Positions 28,754 through 35,803 of a DNA stretch of 64,000 nt are shown here, piece by piece. A program made the translations under genes and the position numbers. Source of the stretch: CAWFMO01 sp963817065 (GTDB lineage: Bacteria; Actinomycetota; Thermoleophilia; Solirubrobacterales; 70-9); contig CAWFMO010000001.1 in the NCBI GenBank assembly GCA_963817065.1, positions 1,798,001 through 1,862,000 of the forward strand. The letters run 5' to 3'. Under the pieces are notes generated by a model. It saw only the letters and a list, made by a program, of their open reading frames with translations, had not been told where the DNA came from and did not search any database. How positions within the stretch are numbered: the stretch's first letter is position 1; each line of letters opens with the position of its first letter.

Positions 28754-29499
28754 GGGCTCAGCGCGTCGGGGTAGCTGCGCCGGTAGTCCTCGCGCCTGTC
28801 GAGCACCTTGTCGACGTAGTCGCGGGTCTCGGGAAACTCGATGTCGTCGGGCTCGAGCGCCGTCCCACCCCACTCGCCGACCGGCCCGGGGCCCGCGTTG
28901 TAGGCGGCGATCGCGGCGACCTCGTTGCCGCCGTACTTGTCGAGCAGGTGGCGGATGTAGAACGTCCCGTAGCGGATGTTGATGTCCGGGTCGGCGAGGT
29001 CGTCGAAGGCGAAGGTCTGCCCGCCGCTCAACTTCTCGATCTCCTCGGCGGTCTGCGGCGTGATCTGCATCAGCCCGCGGGCGCCGGCTGACGAGGTCTG
29101 GTCGCGGAAACCCGACTCGGCCGAGATGATCGCCGCGATCAGCGGCGCCTCGACGCCCTTGTCGAGTGCCTGCTGGCGGATGATGTCGTCGTGGCGCAGC
29201 GGCAGCGTCACCTCGAGCAGGGTGTCCTCGACCCGGTCCGGGTTCGTGATCACGAACCCGGCGAGCCCGCCGACCGCGACCGCGCCGGCGATCGCGAGGT
29301 AGCGGCGCCACGCGCGGCGCTCGGGGCGCCGCGAGCGCTTGCGGCGCCAGAACGCGAGCCGCGAGCGTTTCGCCTTCTTCGCCGCGCGCCGCTTCGGCTT
29401 GCGCTTCGGCTTTCCCGACGCCCGGCGCGCGGCGCTGCGGCGTCGAGAGTCCGCAGCCTGGCGGCCGACCTGCGAGCTGCTCGCCCGCTGGCGGGTCAC
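28750..29499 (-). CDS. Membrane-anchored lytic transglycosylase
   Basis: Cleaves peptidoglycan glycan strands outside the membrane. The 249-residue protein begins with about 65 very basic residues (cytosolic), then one membrane span (YLAIAGAVAVGGLAGFVIT, about 67-86), then an SLT domain. The catalytic glutamate lies in AAIISAESGFR, with the family blocks GARGLMQITPQTA, NIRYGTFYIRHLL and AAYNAGPGPV. The GTG start overlaps the coaE stop (GTGA), so it is the last gene of rpsA-coaE-slt. The polybasic tail could bind DNA or lipid head groups. Confidence 0.9.
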   Translation of the reverse strand: MTRQRASSSQVGRQAADSRRRSAARRASGKPKRKPKRRAAKKAKRSRLAFWRRKRSRRPERRAWRRYLAIAGAVAVGGLAGFVITNPDRVEDTLLEVTLPLRHDDIIRQQALDKGVEAPLIAAIISAESGFRDQTSSAGARGLMQITPQTAEEIEKLSGGQTFAFDDLADPDINIRYGTFYIRHLLDKYGGNEVAAIAAYNAGPGPVGEWGGTALEPDDIEFPETRDYVDKVLDRREDYRRSYPDALSP

Positions 29500-30080
29500 T
29501 CGCCCTCCTTGATCCGCTCCAGGGTCGCCGAGAGCTCGCGCTCGAGCTCCTCGAGCGTGCCCTCGTTCGCGATCGCGTAGTCGGCGCGCGCGGCCTTCTC
29601 CGCCTGGTCGAGCTGACGCTCCTCGCGGCCCGCCAGGCCGGGCTGGTTGCGCTCGGCGAGCCGCCGCTCGCGGACCGCGTCGGCGGCGGTGACCGCGATC
29701 ACCGCGTCGAAGACCGGCTCCATCCCCGATTCGAACAGCAGCGGTACCTCGACCACGGCGAACTCGGTCGCCGGGTCAAGCGCGGCTCGCCACTCCGCTA
29801 CCCGCGCGCCGACCCGCGGGTGGAGCTCGGACTCGAGCCATTTGAGCTCGTCGGGGCGTTCGAAGACGATCTCGGCGACCTTTGCGCGGTCAACGCTGCC
29901 GCCCGGCGCCACCTTCTCGCCCCAGCGATCGACGAGCATGTCGCGGAGCTCGTCACCGGTCAGGATCTCGGCCGTCGCGGCGTCGGTCGAGAGCGTCGCC
30001 GCGCCGAGTCGCTCGAGCGCGGCGAGAGCTTCGGACTTCCCCGCCCCGATACCCCCTGTGAGACCGACGAAGCGCGTCAA
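29496..30080 (-). CDS. coaE: Dephospho-CoA kinase
   Basis: Final step of coenzyme A synthesis: phosphorylates dephospho-CoA at the ribose 3' position. The 194-residue P-loop kinase has Walker A GGIGAGKSEAL near residue 9, the substrate-binding aspartate in STDAATAEIL, HPRVGARVAEW, and VVEVPLLFESGM, followed by the lid with RRLAERNQP. TTG is the start, overlapping the out-of-frame rpsA stop (TTGA). Its place with rpsA is common in actinobacteria. The C-terminal helix is acidic. panC, panD and panB elsewhere in the window supply the same cofactor. Confidence 0.95.
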   Translation of the reverse strand: MTRFVGLTGGIGAGKSEALAALERLGAATLSTDAATAEILTGDELRDMLVDRWGEKVAPGGSVDRAKVAEIVFERPDELKWLESELHPRVGARVAEWRAALDPATEFAVVEVPLLFESGMEPVFDAVIAVTAADAVRERRLAERNQPGLAGREERQLDQAEKAARADYAIANEGTLEELERELSATLERIKEGE

Positions 30081-31681
30081 AGCCGCGCTTCAGGGAGTCT
30101 CTTCTGCGGGAGCCTCCTCGGGCGCCTCGGTGGGCGTCTCGGCGGGCACGTCCTCGGCCGGCACGTCGGCGGGCGTCTCCTCGGCCGGGGCCTCGGCCGG
30201 GATCTCCTCCTGGGGCTCGGAGACCGGGGTCTCGGCGGGAACCTCGGCCGGGGCCGGCTCCGCGGGAACCTCGGCGGCGGGCTGCTCGGGCTCGGGGGCG
30301 GGCTCGGGCTCCGGCGCGGGGTCAGGCTCGGGTGGCTGCTCGGGAGCGGGCTCGGTCTCGGGGACGACCTCGGCCTCGGGGGCGGCTTCGGCGACCTCCG
30401 GGGCGGCTTCGGCGACCTCCGGGGCGGCTTCGGCGACGGCACGGCCTCGCCCTCCGGGGCTGCCTCCGGCGCCGCGGCGCCCTCGGCGTTCGCGGCCGCC
30501 TGTGCCTGGGCGGCCTCCATCGCGGTCTTGATCGGCAGCACCTGGTCCTCGACCCGCTTGACGCTCAGCGAGAGCCGGCGCCGGTCCTCGTCGATCTCGA
30601 GGATCTTGACCCGGACCTCGTCGCCCGGCGCGACGACCTCGCCCGGGCTCTCGACGTGGTGCTGGGCGAGCTCGGAGATGTGCACGAGACCCTCGACGCC
30701 CGGCAGGATCTGGACGAAGGCGCCGAACTGGACGACCTTGGTGACCTCGCCGTCGAGCGTGTCGCCCTCGCCGTACTCGTTGAGGACCTTCTGCCACGGG
30801 TCCTCCTGCGTCTGCTTGAGGCCGAGAGAGATCCGCTGGCGGTCGCGGTCGATGTCGAGCACCTTGACCCGCACCGTGTCGCCGATCTCGAGCACCTCTG
30901 AGGGGTGGTTGACGTGGCTCCAGGAAAGCTCGGAGATGTGGATCAGGCCGTCGATGCCGTCGAGGTCGACGAACGCCCCGAAGTCGACGATGTTGGAGAT
31001 CTTGCCCTCGACGACCTGGCCGGGCTCGAGGTTGCCGAGGATCTGCTCGCGGACCTCCTTGCGCTCCTCCTCGAGGACGGCGCGGCGCGAGAGGACGACG
31101 TTGTTGCGCGAGCGGTTGAGCTCGATCACCTTGCACTCGAGCGTCTGGCCCATGAACTCGTCGAGATTCTGGACCCGGCGGATGTCGACCAGCGAGGCCG
31201 GCAGGAAGCCGCGGACGCCGAGGTCGAGGATCAGGCCGCCCTTGACGACCTCGATCACGTTGCCCTCGACCGGCTCGCCGGATTCGGCGGCGCCCTCGAT
31301 CCGGCGCCAGGCCTTCTCGAAGCGGGCCCGCTTCTTGGACAGGATCAGGCGGCCTTCCTGGTCCTCCTTGGTGAGCACGAGCGCGTCGACGTCGTCGCCG
31401 AGATCGACCTCCTCGGAGGGATCGACCGACTTGCGGATCGAGAGCTCGTTAGAGGGGATGACGCCCTCCGACTTGTAGCCGATGTCGACCAGGACCTCGT
31501 CCTTGTCGATCCGCACGACCTTGCCGCTGACGACGTCGCCCTCGTCGAAGGAGATGATCGTGGCGTCGTAATTGGGCACCATGCGGCCCTCGACCTCGAT
31601 CATGAAGTCGTTCGAATTGGCGGGCGGCGGCGCCGCGGGAGTCTCCGCGGGGGCGTCGATGGCTGTGTCAGCCGGAGTCAC
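30077..31681 (-). CDS. rpsA: 30S ribosomal protein S1 (C-terminal tail frameshifted)
   Basis: Large mRNA-binding ribosomal protein. Four S1 domains are visible between residues 45 and 385; the last two carry the canonical FGAFV...GLVHISEL sequence. After about residue 412 the uninterrupted frame gives a basic Pro/Arg/Ser tail, unlike any S1 protein. The minus-one frame instead gives an acidic Ala/Pro/Glu tail with VAEAAPE repeats, ending 13 bases earlier. A 5-bp tandem duplication marks the switch. Removing one copy restores one frame of 528 residues. So either the gene is mutated or the sequence has an error. GTG start; coaE follows. Confidence 0.92.
   Translation of the reverse strand: MTPADTAIDAPAETPAAPPPANSNDFMIEVEGRMVPNYDATIISFDEGDVVSGKVVRIDKDEVLVDIGYKSEGVIPSNELSIRKSVDPSEEVDLGDDVDALVLTKEDQEGRLILSKKRARFEKAWRRIEGAAESGEPVEGNVIEVVKGGLILDLGVRGFLPASLVDIRRVQNLDEFMGQTLECKVIELNRSRNNVVLSRRAVLEEERKEVREQILGNLEPGQVVEGKISNIVDFGAFVDLDGIDGLIHISELSWSHVNHPSEVLEIGDTVRVKVLDIDRDRQRISLGLKQTQEDPWQKVLNEYGEGDTLDGEVTKVVQFGAFVQILPGVEGLVHISELAQHHVESPGEVVAPGDEVRVKILEIDEDRRRLSLSVKRVEDQVLPIKTAMEAAQAQAAANAEGAAAPEAAPEGEAVPSPKPPRRSPKPPRRSPKPPPRPRSSPRPSPLPSSHPSLTPRRSPSPPPSPSSPPPRFPRSRPRPRFPPRPRSPSPRRRSRPRPRPRRRPPTCRPRTCPPRRPPRRPRRLPQKRLPEARL
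30436..30445 (-). repeat. 5-bp tandem duplication shifting the rpsA frame
   Basis: ACGGC occurs twice in a row on the plus strand (GCCGT twice on the coding strand). Deleting one unit turns the coding sequence into GAG GCC GTC GCC GAA GCC and joins the S1 body to the acidic VAEAAPE repeat tail. The duplication lies just before a 21-bp repeat encoding VAEAAPE. Confidence 0.75.
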
Positions 31682-31734
31682 AGTCGAGGGATGCTAGCGA
31701 GAGCGCGCCGAAGCGCAGCGCCGGGCCGCCTCGG

Positions 31735-31740
31735 TACCCT
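31735..31740 (+). promoter_or_regulatory. -10 box of the GGR-like flavoprotein gene (leaderless)
   Basis: TACCCT lies 6 bases before the GTG, without a ribosome-binding sequence. Confidence 0.4.
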
Positions 31741-31746
31741 CGTGGC

Positions 31747-32883
31747 GTGCCCGTAAGACGTACGAAGAGGGGCGCCGAGCGAGGCCCGCTGGGCGGCGAT
31801 TGGGACGTGCTGATCTGCGGCGCGAGCTTCGCCGGGCTCGCGATCGCGCGCCAGCTCCGGGGCTCCGGCGCGCGGGTGCTGCTCCTCGACCGCTACGAGA
31901 TCGGCGAGCGCCAGACCTCCGCCTGCGGGATCCCCACCGGCTGGCTCGAGGCGATGGGCCTCGAGGGCTCGGCGAAGCAGGAGTTCTCCGAGCTCGTCGT
32001 CCACACGCCGCACGGGACGAGCCGCTACCAGCTCCCCTGGAACTTCTCGACCTTCGACTACCGGACACTCTGCGAACTGCTCTTCGAGCAGACCGACGCC
32101 GAGTTCGAGACCGCCAAGGTCGAGGGCCGGACGGGCGAGACCCTGCATACCGACCGCGGCGACGTCTCGGCGCCCTTGATCGTCGACGCGCTCGGCTGGC
32201 GGCGCATCCTCTCCTCCGACGGCGGCTTCCAGCCGCCCGACGCGCCGCTCTCGCGCGGGCTCGAGGTCCACCCCGACGGCGGCAGCGACGACCTCGAGGT
32301 CTGGATCGACCGCCGCTATGTGCCCGCCGGCTACGGCTGGCGCTTCCCGGCATCGGGCGAGGAGCGGATCGGGGTCGGCAGCTTCGACCCCCGCTTCCAC
32401 GTCAAGGACACGACCGTCCTGCTCTCCGAGGACCTCGAGCGGCCACCGGTCCGCTACCAGGGCAACTGGATCCCGCACAAGATGCGGCCCCCCACCGAGG
32501 ACATCGTCTTCTTCTGCGGCGACTCGGCCGGGCACTGCCTGCCGCTGACCGCGGAGGGGATCCGGACGGCGCTCTACTTCGGGATCGCGCTCGGCGACGA
32601 GCTGCGCGGCGTGATCGAAGAGCGGCAGTCCCGCGACGACGCGCTGCGCCGCTACGCCGAGTTCGCCGACTCCCACGAGTGGAAGTTCCGCTGGATGCTG
32701 CGCGCGCAGAAGCTCGTCCCGAGGCTGCCCGCGCGGCTGCAGCGGCTGGTCGTCTGGGCCTGCGGCCGCAAGCGGTTCGTCGACTGGTCGTTCGAGCACT
32801 ACCTGCGGATCGCGCCGCCTTCCTACGCGATCGAGCACGCGCCCCCGCCGGCGGAGCGGGCCGAGCTCGAAGCGGCTGCCTAG
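31747..32883 (+). CDS. FAD-dependent oxidoreductase, geranylgeranyl-reductase-like
   Basis: A 378-residue flavoprotein of the PHBH/GGR superfamily. The dinucleotide fold VLICGASFAGLAIARQLRGSG starts near residue 21, with LLLDRYEIGERQTSACGIPT just after, the arrangement seen in geranylgeranyl reductases and related halogenase-like enzymes. The second FAD motif is FFCGDSAGHCLPLTAEGIRTAL, in which GD contacts the flavin. The C-terminal basic region (MLRAQKLVPRLPARLQRL) may touch membranes. It probably reduces or oxidises an isoprenoid or polyketide; the exact substrate is unknown. It diverges from rpsA and converges with a transporter gene. Confidence 0.82.
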   Translation: MPVRRTKRGAERGPLGGDWDVLICGASFAGLAIARQLRGSGARVLLLDRYEIGERQTSACGIPTGWLEAMGLEGSAKQEFSELVVHTPHGTSRYQLPWNFSTFDYRTLCELLFEQTDAEFETAKVEGRTGETLHTDRGDVSAPLIVDALGWRRILSSDGGFQPPDAPLSRGLEVHPDGGSDDLEVWIDRRYVPAGYGWRFPASGEERIGVGSFDPRFHVKDTTVLLSEDLERPPVRYQGNWIPHKMRPPTEDIVFFCGDSAGHCLPLTAEGIRTALYFGIALGDELRGVIEERQSRDDALRRYAEFADSHEWKFRWMLRAQKLVPRLPARLQRLVVWACGRKRFVDWSFEHYLRIAPPSYAIEHAPPPAERAELEAAA

Positions 32884-33321
32884 CTAGCGAACGATCAGCA
32901 GCGTCCCGGCGAGCAGCAGCACGACGCCGGCGATCCGATCGGGACCGAGCGGAACCTCCTCGAGACCGAGGACCCCGAGCCGGTCGAGGATCACCGATGC
33001 CGTCAGCTGGCCGGTGATCGTCGCCGCTGCGACGCCGCCGGCGCCGATCGAGGTGACGGTGACCAGGACCGTGAACACGTAGGCGGCACCGAGCACGCCT
33101 CCGAGCAGGTAGTACCAGCGGACCTCGGTGAAGTTGGTCACCTCGCCGGCCTGGCCGGCGGCGATGACGATCGCGGCCAGCAGCAGAGTGCCGACGATGA
33201 ACGAGATCAGCGCCGCCGGGAGGCGCTCGGTGTGCTTGGCGAGCCCGGCGTTGATCGGCGCCTGGAGCGCGATCAGCCCACCGACCGCGGCGGTGCAGAG
33301 GACGGCGAGGCTCCTATCCAT
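32884..33321 (-). CDS. DMT-superfamily transporter (YdcZ/DUF606-like)
   Basis: A 145-residue membrane protein with five predicted helices and almost no loops. The first two helices contain GGLIALQAPINAGLAKH, a strong match to the DMT_YdcZ (DUF606) family, whose members work as pairs or dimers and have been linked to export or uptake of small organic molecules; the substrate here is unknown. ITGQLTASVILDRLGVLGL is the second family block. It ends one base after the flavoprotein stop on the other strand. Confidence 0.88.
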   Translation of the reverse strand: MDRSLAVLCTAAVGGLIALQAPINAGLAKHTERLPAALISFIVGTLLLAAIVIAAGQAGEVTNFTEVRWYYLLGGVLGAAYVFTVLVTVTSIGAGGVAAATITGQLTASVILDRLGVLGLEEVPLGPDRIAGVVLLLAGTLLIVR

Positions 33322-33380
33322 TGCGCTGTCTTATCACTCTCAGGTTTTTCTCAGCCGCGTCCGATTGACTCGAACCGGCG

Positions 33381-34541
33381 ATGGGGACCACGAAGACAGC
33401 GAACCGGCACATGCCGAGGCTCACCGGGGCCCTGCTGCGCACCCAGCCGGATGGGCGGCTGGTCGCGCTCGCGCGCGACGGCAGCGAGGCCGGCTTCGAG
33501 GAGCTCGTGCGGCGCCACCGAGCCGGGCTGCTGCGCTTCGCGACCGGCTTCTGCTCGGCGTCCAGCGCCGACGACGTCGTCCAGGACTCGATGATCAAGG
33601 CCCACCGGGCGCTCGGCGCCGGGGTCGAGGTCGAATCGCCGCGCGCCTGGCTCTACGGGATCGTCCGCAACACCGCCCTCAACCACCTCCGCGCCGAGCG
33701 GCCGCACGAGCAGCTCGACGAGTCGATCGACGGCGTCGAGCAGCCGCCGCAGGCGTTCGAGCGCCGCCAGGAGTTCTCCGCCCTAGTCACCAGGCTCGGC
33801 GAGCTGCCCGAGGGACAGCGCGCGGCGCTCGTCCAGCGCGAGCTCGAGGGGCGCGGCCACGACGAGATCGCCGGCTCGCTCGGGATCTCTCCCGGGGCGG
33901 TGCGGCAGCTGATCTTCCGGGCCCGGAACAGCCTCCGGACCGGCGTCGGGGCGCTGGTCCCGCTGCAGCTCCTGCGGCTGCTGACGGCCACGGGCGGCGG
34001 CGAGTCGATCGGCGCCGCGGCCGGAGCCGGGTTCGGGCTCGGGGCCGCGAAGCTCGGCGTGACCGCGATCCTCGCGACCGGCGCCGTCGTCGGCGGCGCC
34101 GAGGTCCCGGGCGGCGTCGAGGAACCTGGCGGCGGGTCGCGCGCGGTCGCGGCCCAGGTCGCGGGCCCGGTTGAGGCCGCTCCTTCGCGGCTGGCGTCCG
34201 AGAAGACCGACGACAAGGCGGGTGAGCGGGATGCCTCCTCGAACGCTCCCGATCGGGAGGTCGAGCAACGGCCCCGCCCAGACCGCGGCGACCGCCCGCT
34301 GCGCGGCGACACCCGCCACGGCGGCCCCGCCCCGAGCGACGGAGGCGGGCACCGCCCGGCGCCGGACCCCGGCGGCTCGCACCAGGGCGGCGGCGGCGAC
34401 CACGACGACGGCCACGGCGCCACCCAACACGCGAACCCGACCGCAAGCTCCGCGACGGCGAGCGAGCCGGCGAGCGGTGGAGACCCCGCCGCCGACCAGC
34501 CGCCCGCCGAGGCGAGTCCCTCCCCCGCCCCGGCTCCCTGA
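33381..34541 (+). CDS. ECF sigma factor with membrane-anchored C-terminal extension
   Basis: A 386-residue alternative sigma factor. Region 2 covers about residues 39-108 (FEELVRRHRAGLLRFATGF, DDVVQDSMIKAHRAL) and region 4 about 137-186 (LPEGQRAAL, HDEIAGSLGISPGAVRQLIFRAR). Unlike ordinary ECF factors it continues with a hydrophobic Gly/Ala segment (about 209-240) long enough to cross the membrane, then about 145 residues of low complexity rich in Pro, Gly, Asp and His (DHDDGHGATQH). It may thus be tied to the membrane and carry its own sensor or anti-sigma part. No separate anti-sigma gene is adjacent. An ATG at residue 11 is an alternative start. Confidence 0.82.
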   Translation: MGTTKTANRHMPRLTGALLRTQPDGRLVALARDGSEAGFEELVRRHRAGLLRFATGFCSASSADDVVQDSMIKAHRALGAGVEVESPRAWLYGIVRNTALNHLRAERPHEQLDESIDGVEQPPQAFERRQEFSALVTRLGELPEGQRAALVQRELEGRGHDEIAGSLGISPGAVRQLIFRARNSLRTGVGALVPLQLLRLLTATGGGESIGAAAGAGFGLGAAKLGVTAILATGAVVGGAEVPGGVEEPGGGSRAVAAQVAGPVEAAPSRLASEKTDDKAGERDASSNAPDREVEQRPRPDRGDRPLRGDTRHGGPAPSDGGGHRPAPDPGGSHQGGGGDHDDGHGATQHANPTASSATASEPASGGDPAADQPPAEASPSPAPAP

Positions 34542-34623
34542 GAGCCTCATAAGAGTCCGCCGGGCGCCGTGATCCTCGCGCTGCGCCCGTGTCCCAGGGG
34601 TGCAACCAATCGAGGAGGACCAA

Positions 34624-34953
34624 GTGAAGAAGAAGCTGATCGTCGCGGTGACCGGAGTGCTTGGAGCGCTGGTGCTCGCGATCCCGGCCCTCGCGGCCCC
34701 CGCCGACGTCAATGGCGACCGGATCCCCGATCGCTGGGAGAAGAGCCACGACCTGTCGCTCAAGGTCGACCAGCGCAACCGGGATCAGGACGAGGACGGG
34801 CTACGCAACATGCGCGAGTACCGCGAGGGCACCAACCCCCGCGAGCAGGACAGCGACGGCGACGGCGTCGCGGACAAGCCCGAGTGCGACGGCGAGCACG
34901 GCGAGGGCGGTCCCCAGGGCCCGCCGCCGGTCGCTCCCCCGAGCACCCCGTAG
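34624..34953 (+). CDS. Secreted protein with EF-hand/thrombospondin-3-like calcium repeats
   Basis: A 109-residue exported protein. The signal peptide KKLIVAVTGVLGALVLAIPALA is cleaved around residue 26. Then come acidic calcium-type repeats: DVNGDRIPDRWE and the pair DQDEDGLRNMREYREGTN / DSDGDGVADKPE, as in thrombospondin type 3 and dockerin-like modules. A Pro/Gly tail ends the protein. It probably binds calcium outside the cell. GAGGAGG lies 5 bases before the GTG, which fixes the start. A strong terminator follows, so it is transcribed alone or with the sigma-factor gene 83 bases upstream. Confidence 0.8.
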   Translation: MKKKLIVAVTGVLGALVLAIPALAAPADVNGDRIPDRWEKSHDLSLKVDQRNRDQDEDGLRNMREYREGTNPREQDSDGDGVADKPECDGEHGEGGPQGPPPVAPPSTP

Positions 34954-34978
34954 CCACCGTTCACACGGCTATGCGACG

Positions 34979-35003
34979 ACGGCCGCCTCCGGGCGGCCGT
35001 TTT
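34979..35003 (+). terminator. Rho-independent terminator
   Basis: A perfect 9-bp stem (ACGGCCGCC / GGCGGCCGT, loop TCCG) is followed by TTT. It closes the transcript of the calcium-repeat protein. Confidence 0.8.
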
Positions 35004-35038
35004 CGTGCCCGGAATCACAGCTAGGGTATGGGCCGCTT

Positions 35039-35797
35039 ATGGCGACGCCCAGAAAGCCCTCATCCCGTTCGAAGTCCGGCGCCAAGAAGCCGTCGGGCGC
35101 GAAGCGCGCGACCCCGGCGAAGAAGACCGCGGGGACGAAGAAGGCGTCGACCGCCAAGCGGGCGAGCTCCGCCAAGAAGCCGACCGCCGCGAAGAAGGCC
35201 ACTGCGGCGAAGAGCACTCCGGCGGCAAGGAAAGCGGCCGAGCCCGCGCCGCCGGCCGCTAAACGCGCCGCCGCGCCAGAGCTCCCCGAGCGGCGCAAGA
35301 GCTGGCTCAAGCCACTGCTGATGATCGGCGCGATGCTCGCCGTCGCCGCGGCGATCGTCCTGATCGTGACTTCGGGGGGCGACGACGACGGCGATGACGG
35401 CGACTCGAGCTCGGCCCCGCCCGGGCTGACGACCGAGACTCCGACGGCCGACGAGGAGCCGGCCCCGGCGCTGCCCGACGAGCCGTCGGCTCCGACGACG
35501 CCCGCCGCGCCGCCGGCGGATGACGCGCCGGCGCCGCCCGCCGATACCGCGCCCCCGCCCAAGCCGGTGCGCGAAGTCGTCAAGTGCGAGCCGATCTTCG
35601 GCAACGGCGAGCCGCACACGGTCACCTACTCGGCGCCCTCGGGCTCGCCGGGCTGCGCCGACGCGCGAACGGCGCTGCTGACGGCGCTCAACGAGCAGAT
35701 CACCCAGGTCGGCAAGTGGCGGTGCGTGCTCGCGCCCAACGACCGTACGCTCGCGGTCTGCACCGCCGGTCAGCGCAAGATCCTCGCCCGCGCCTGA
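35039..35797 (+). CDS. Lys/Ala-rich membrane protein with exported cysteine domain
   Basis: A 252-residue single-pass protein. Residues 1-85 are a histone-H1-like run of KK, AAKK and SAKK motifs (cytosolic, probably binding DNA or acidic lipid). A membrane span follows (LLMIGAMLAVAAAIVLIVT, about 92-112), then an acidic and proline-rich stretch (113-180), then a C-terminal domain of about 65 residues with four cysteines (VKCEPIF, SPGCADA, WRCVLAP, VCTAG) that may form two disulfides. No known family. TAGGGT lies 11 bases before the ATG; there is no good ribosome site. Confidence 0.72.
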   Translation: MATPRKPSSRSKSGAKKPSGAKRATPAKKTAGTKKASTAKRASSAKKPTAAKKATAAKSTPAARKAAEPAPPAAKRAAAPELPERRKSWLKPLLMIGAMLAVAAAIVLIVTSGGDDDGDDGDSSSAPPGLTTETPTADEEPAPALPDEPSAPTTPAAPPADDAPAPPADTAPPPKPVREVVKCEPIFGNGEPHTVTYSAPSGSPGCADARTALLTALNEQITQVGKWRCVLAPNDRTLAVCTAGQRKILARA

Positions 35798-35803
35798 CCC
35801 TCG

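Noticed and set aside
30077..30082. TTGA overlap between the shifted rpsA frame and coaE as proof that the basic tail is real
   Set aside because: The same TTGA is compatible with an earlier stop in the restored frame; composition of the tail favours the acidic frame.
30428..30450. Programmed minus-one frameshifting in rpsA
   Set aside because: No X-XXY-YYZ slippery heptamer or clear downstream pseudoknot was seen; a 5-bp duplication explains the shift better.
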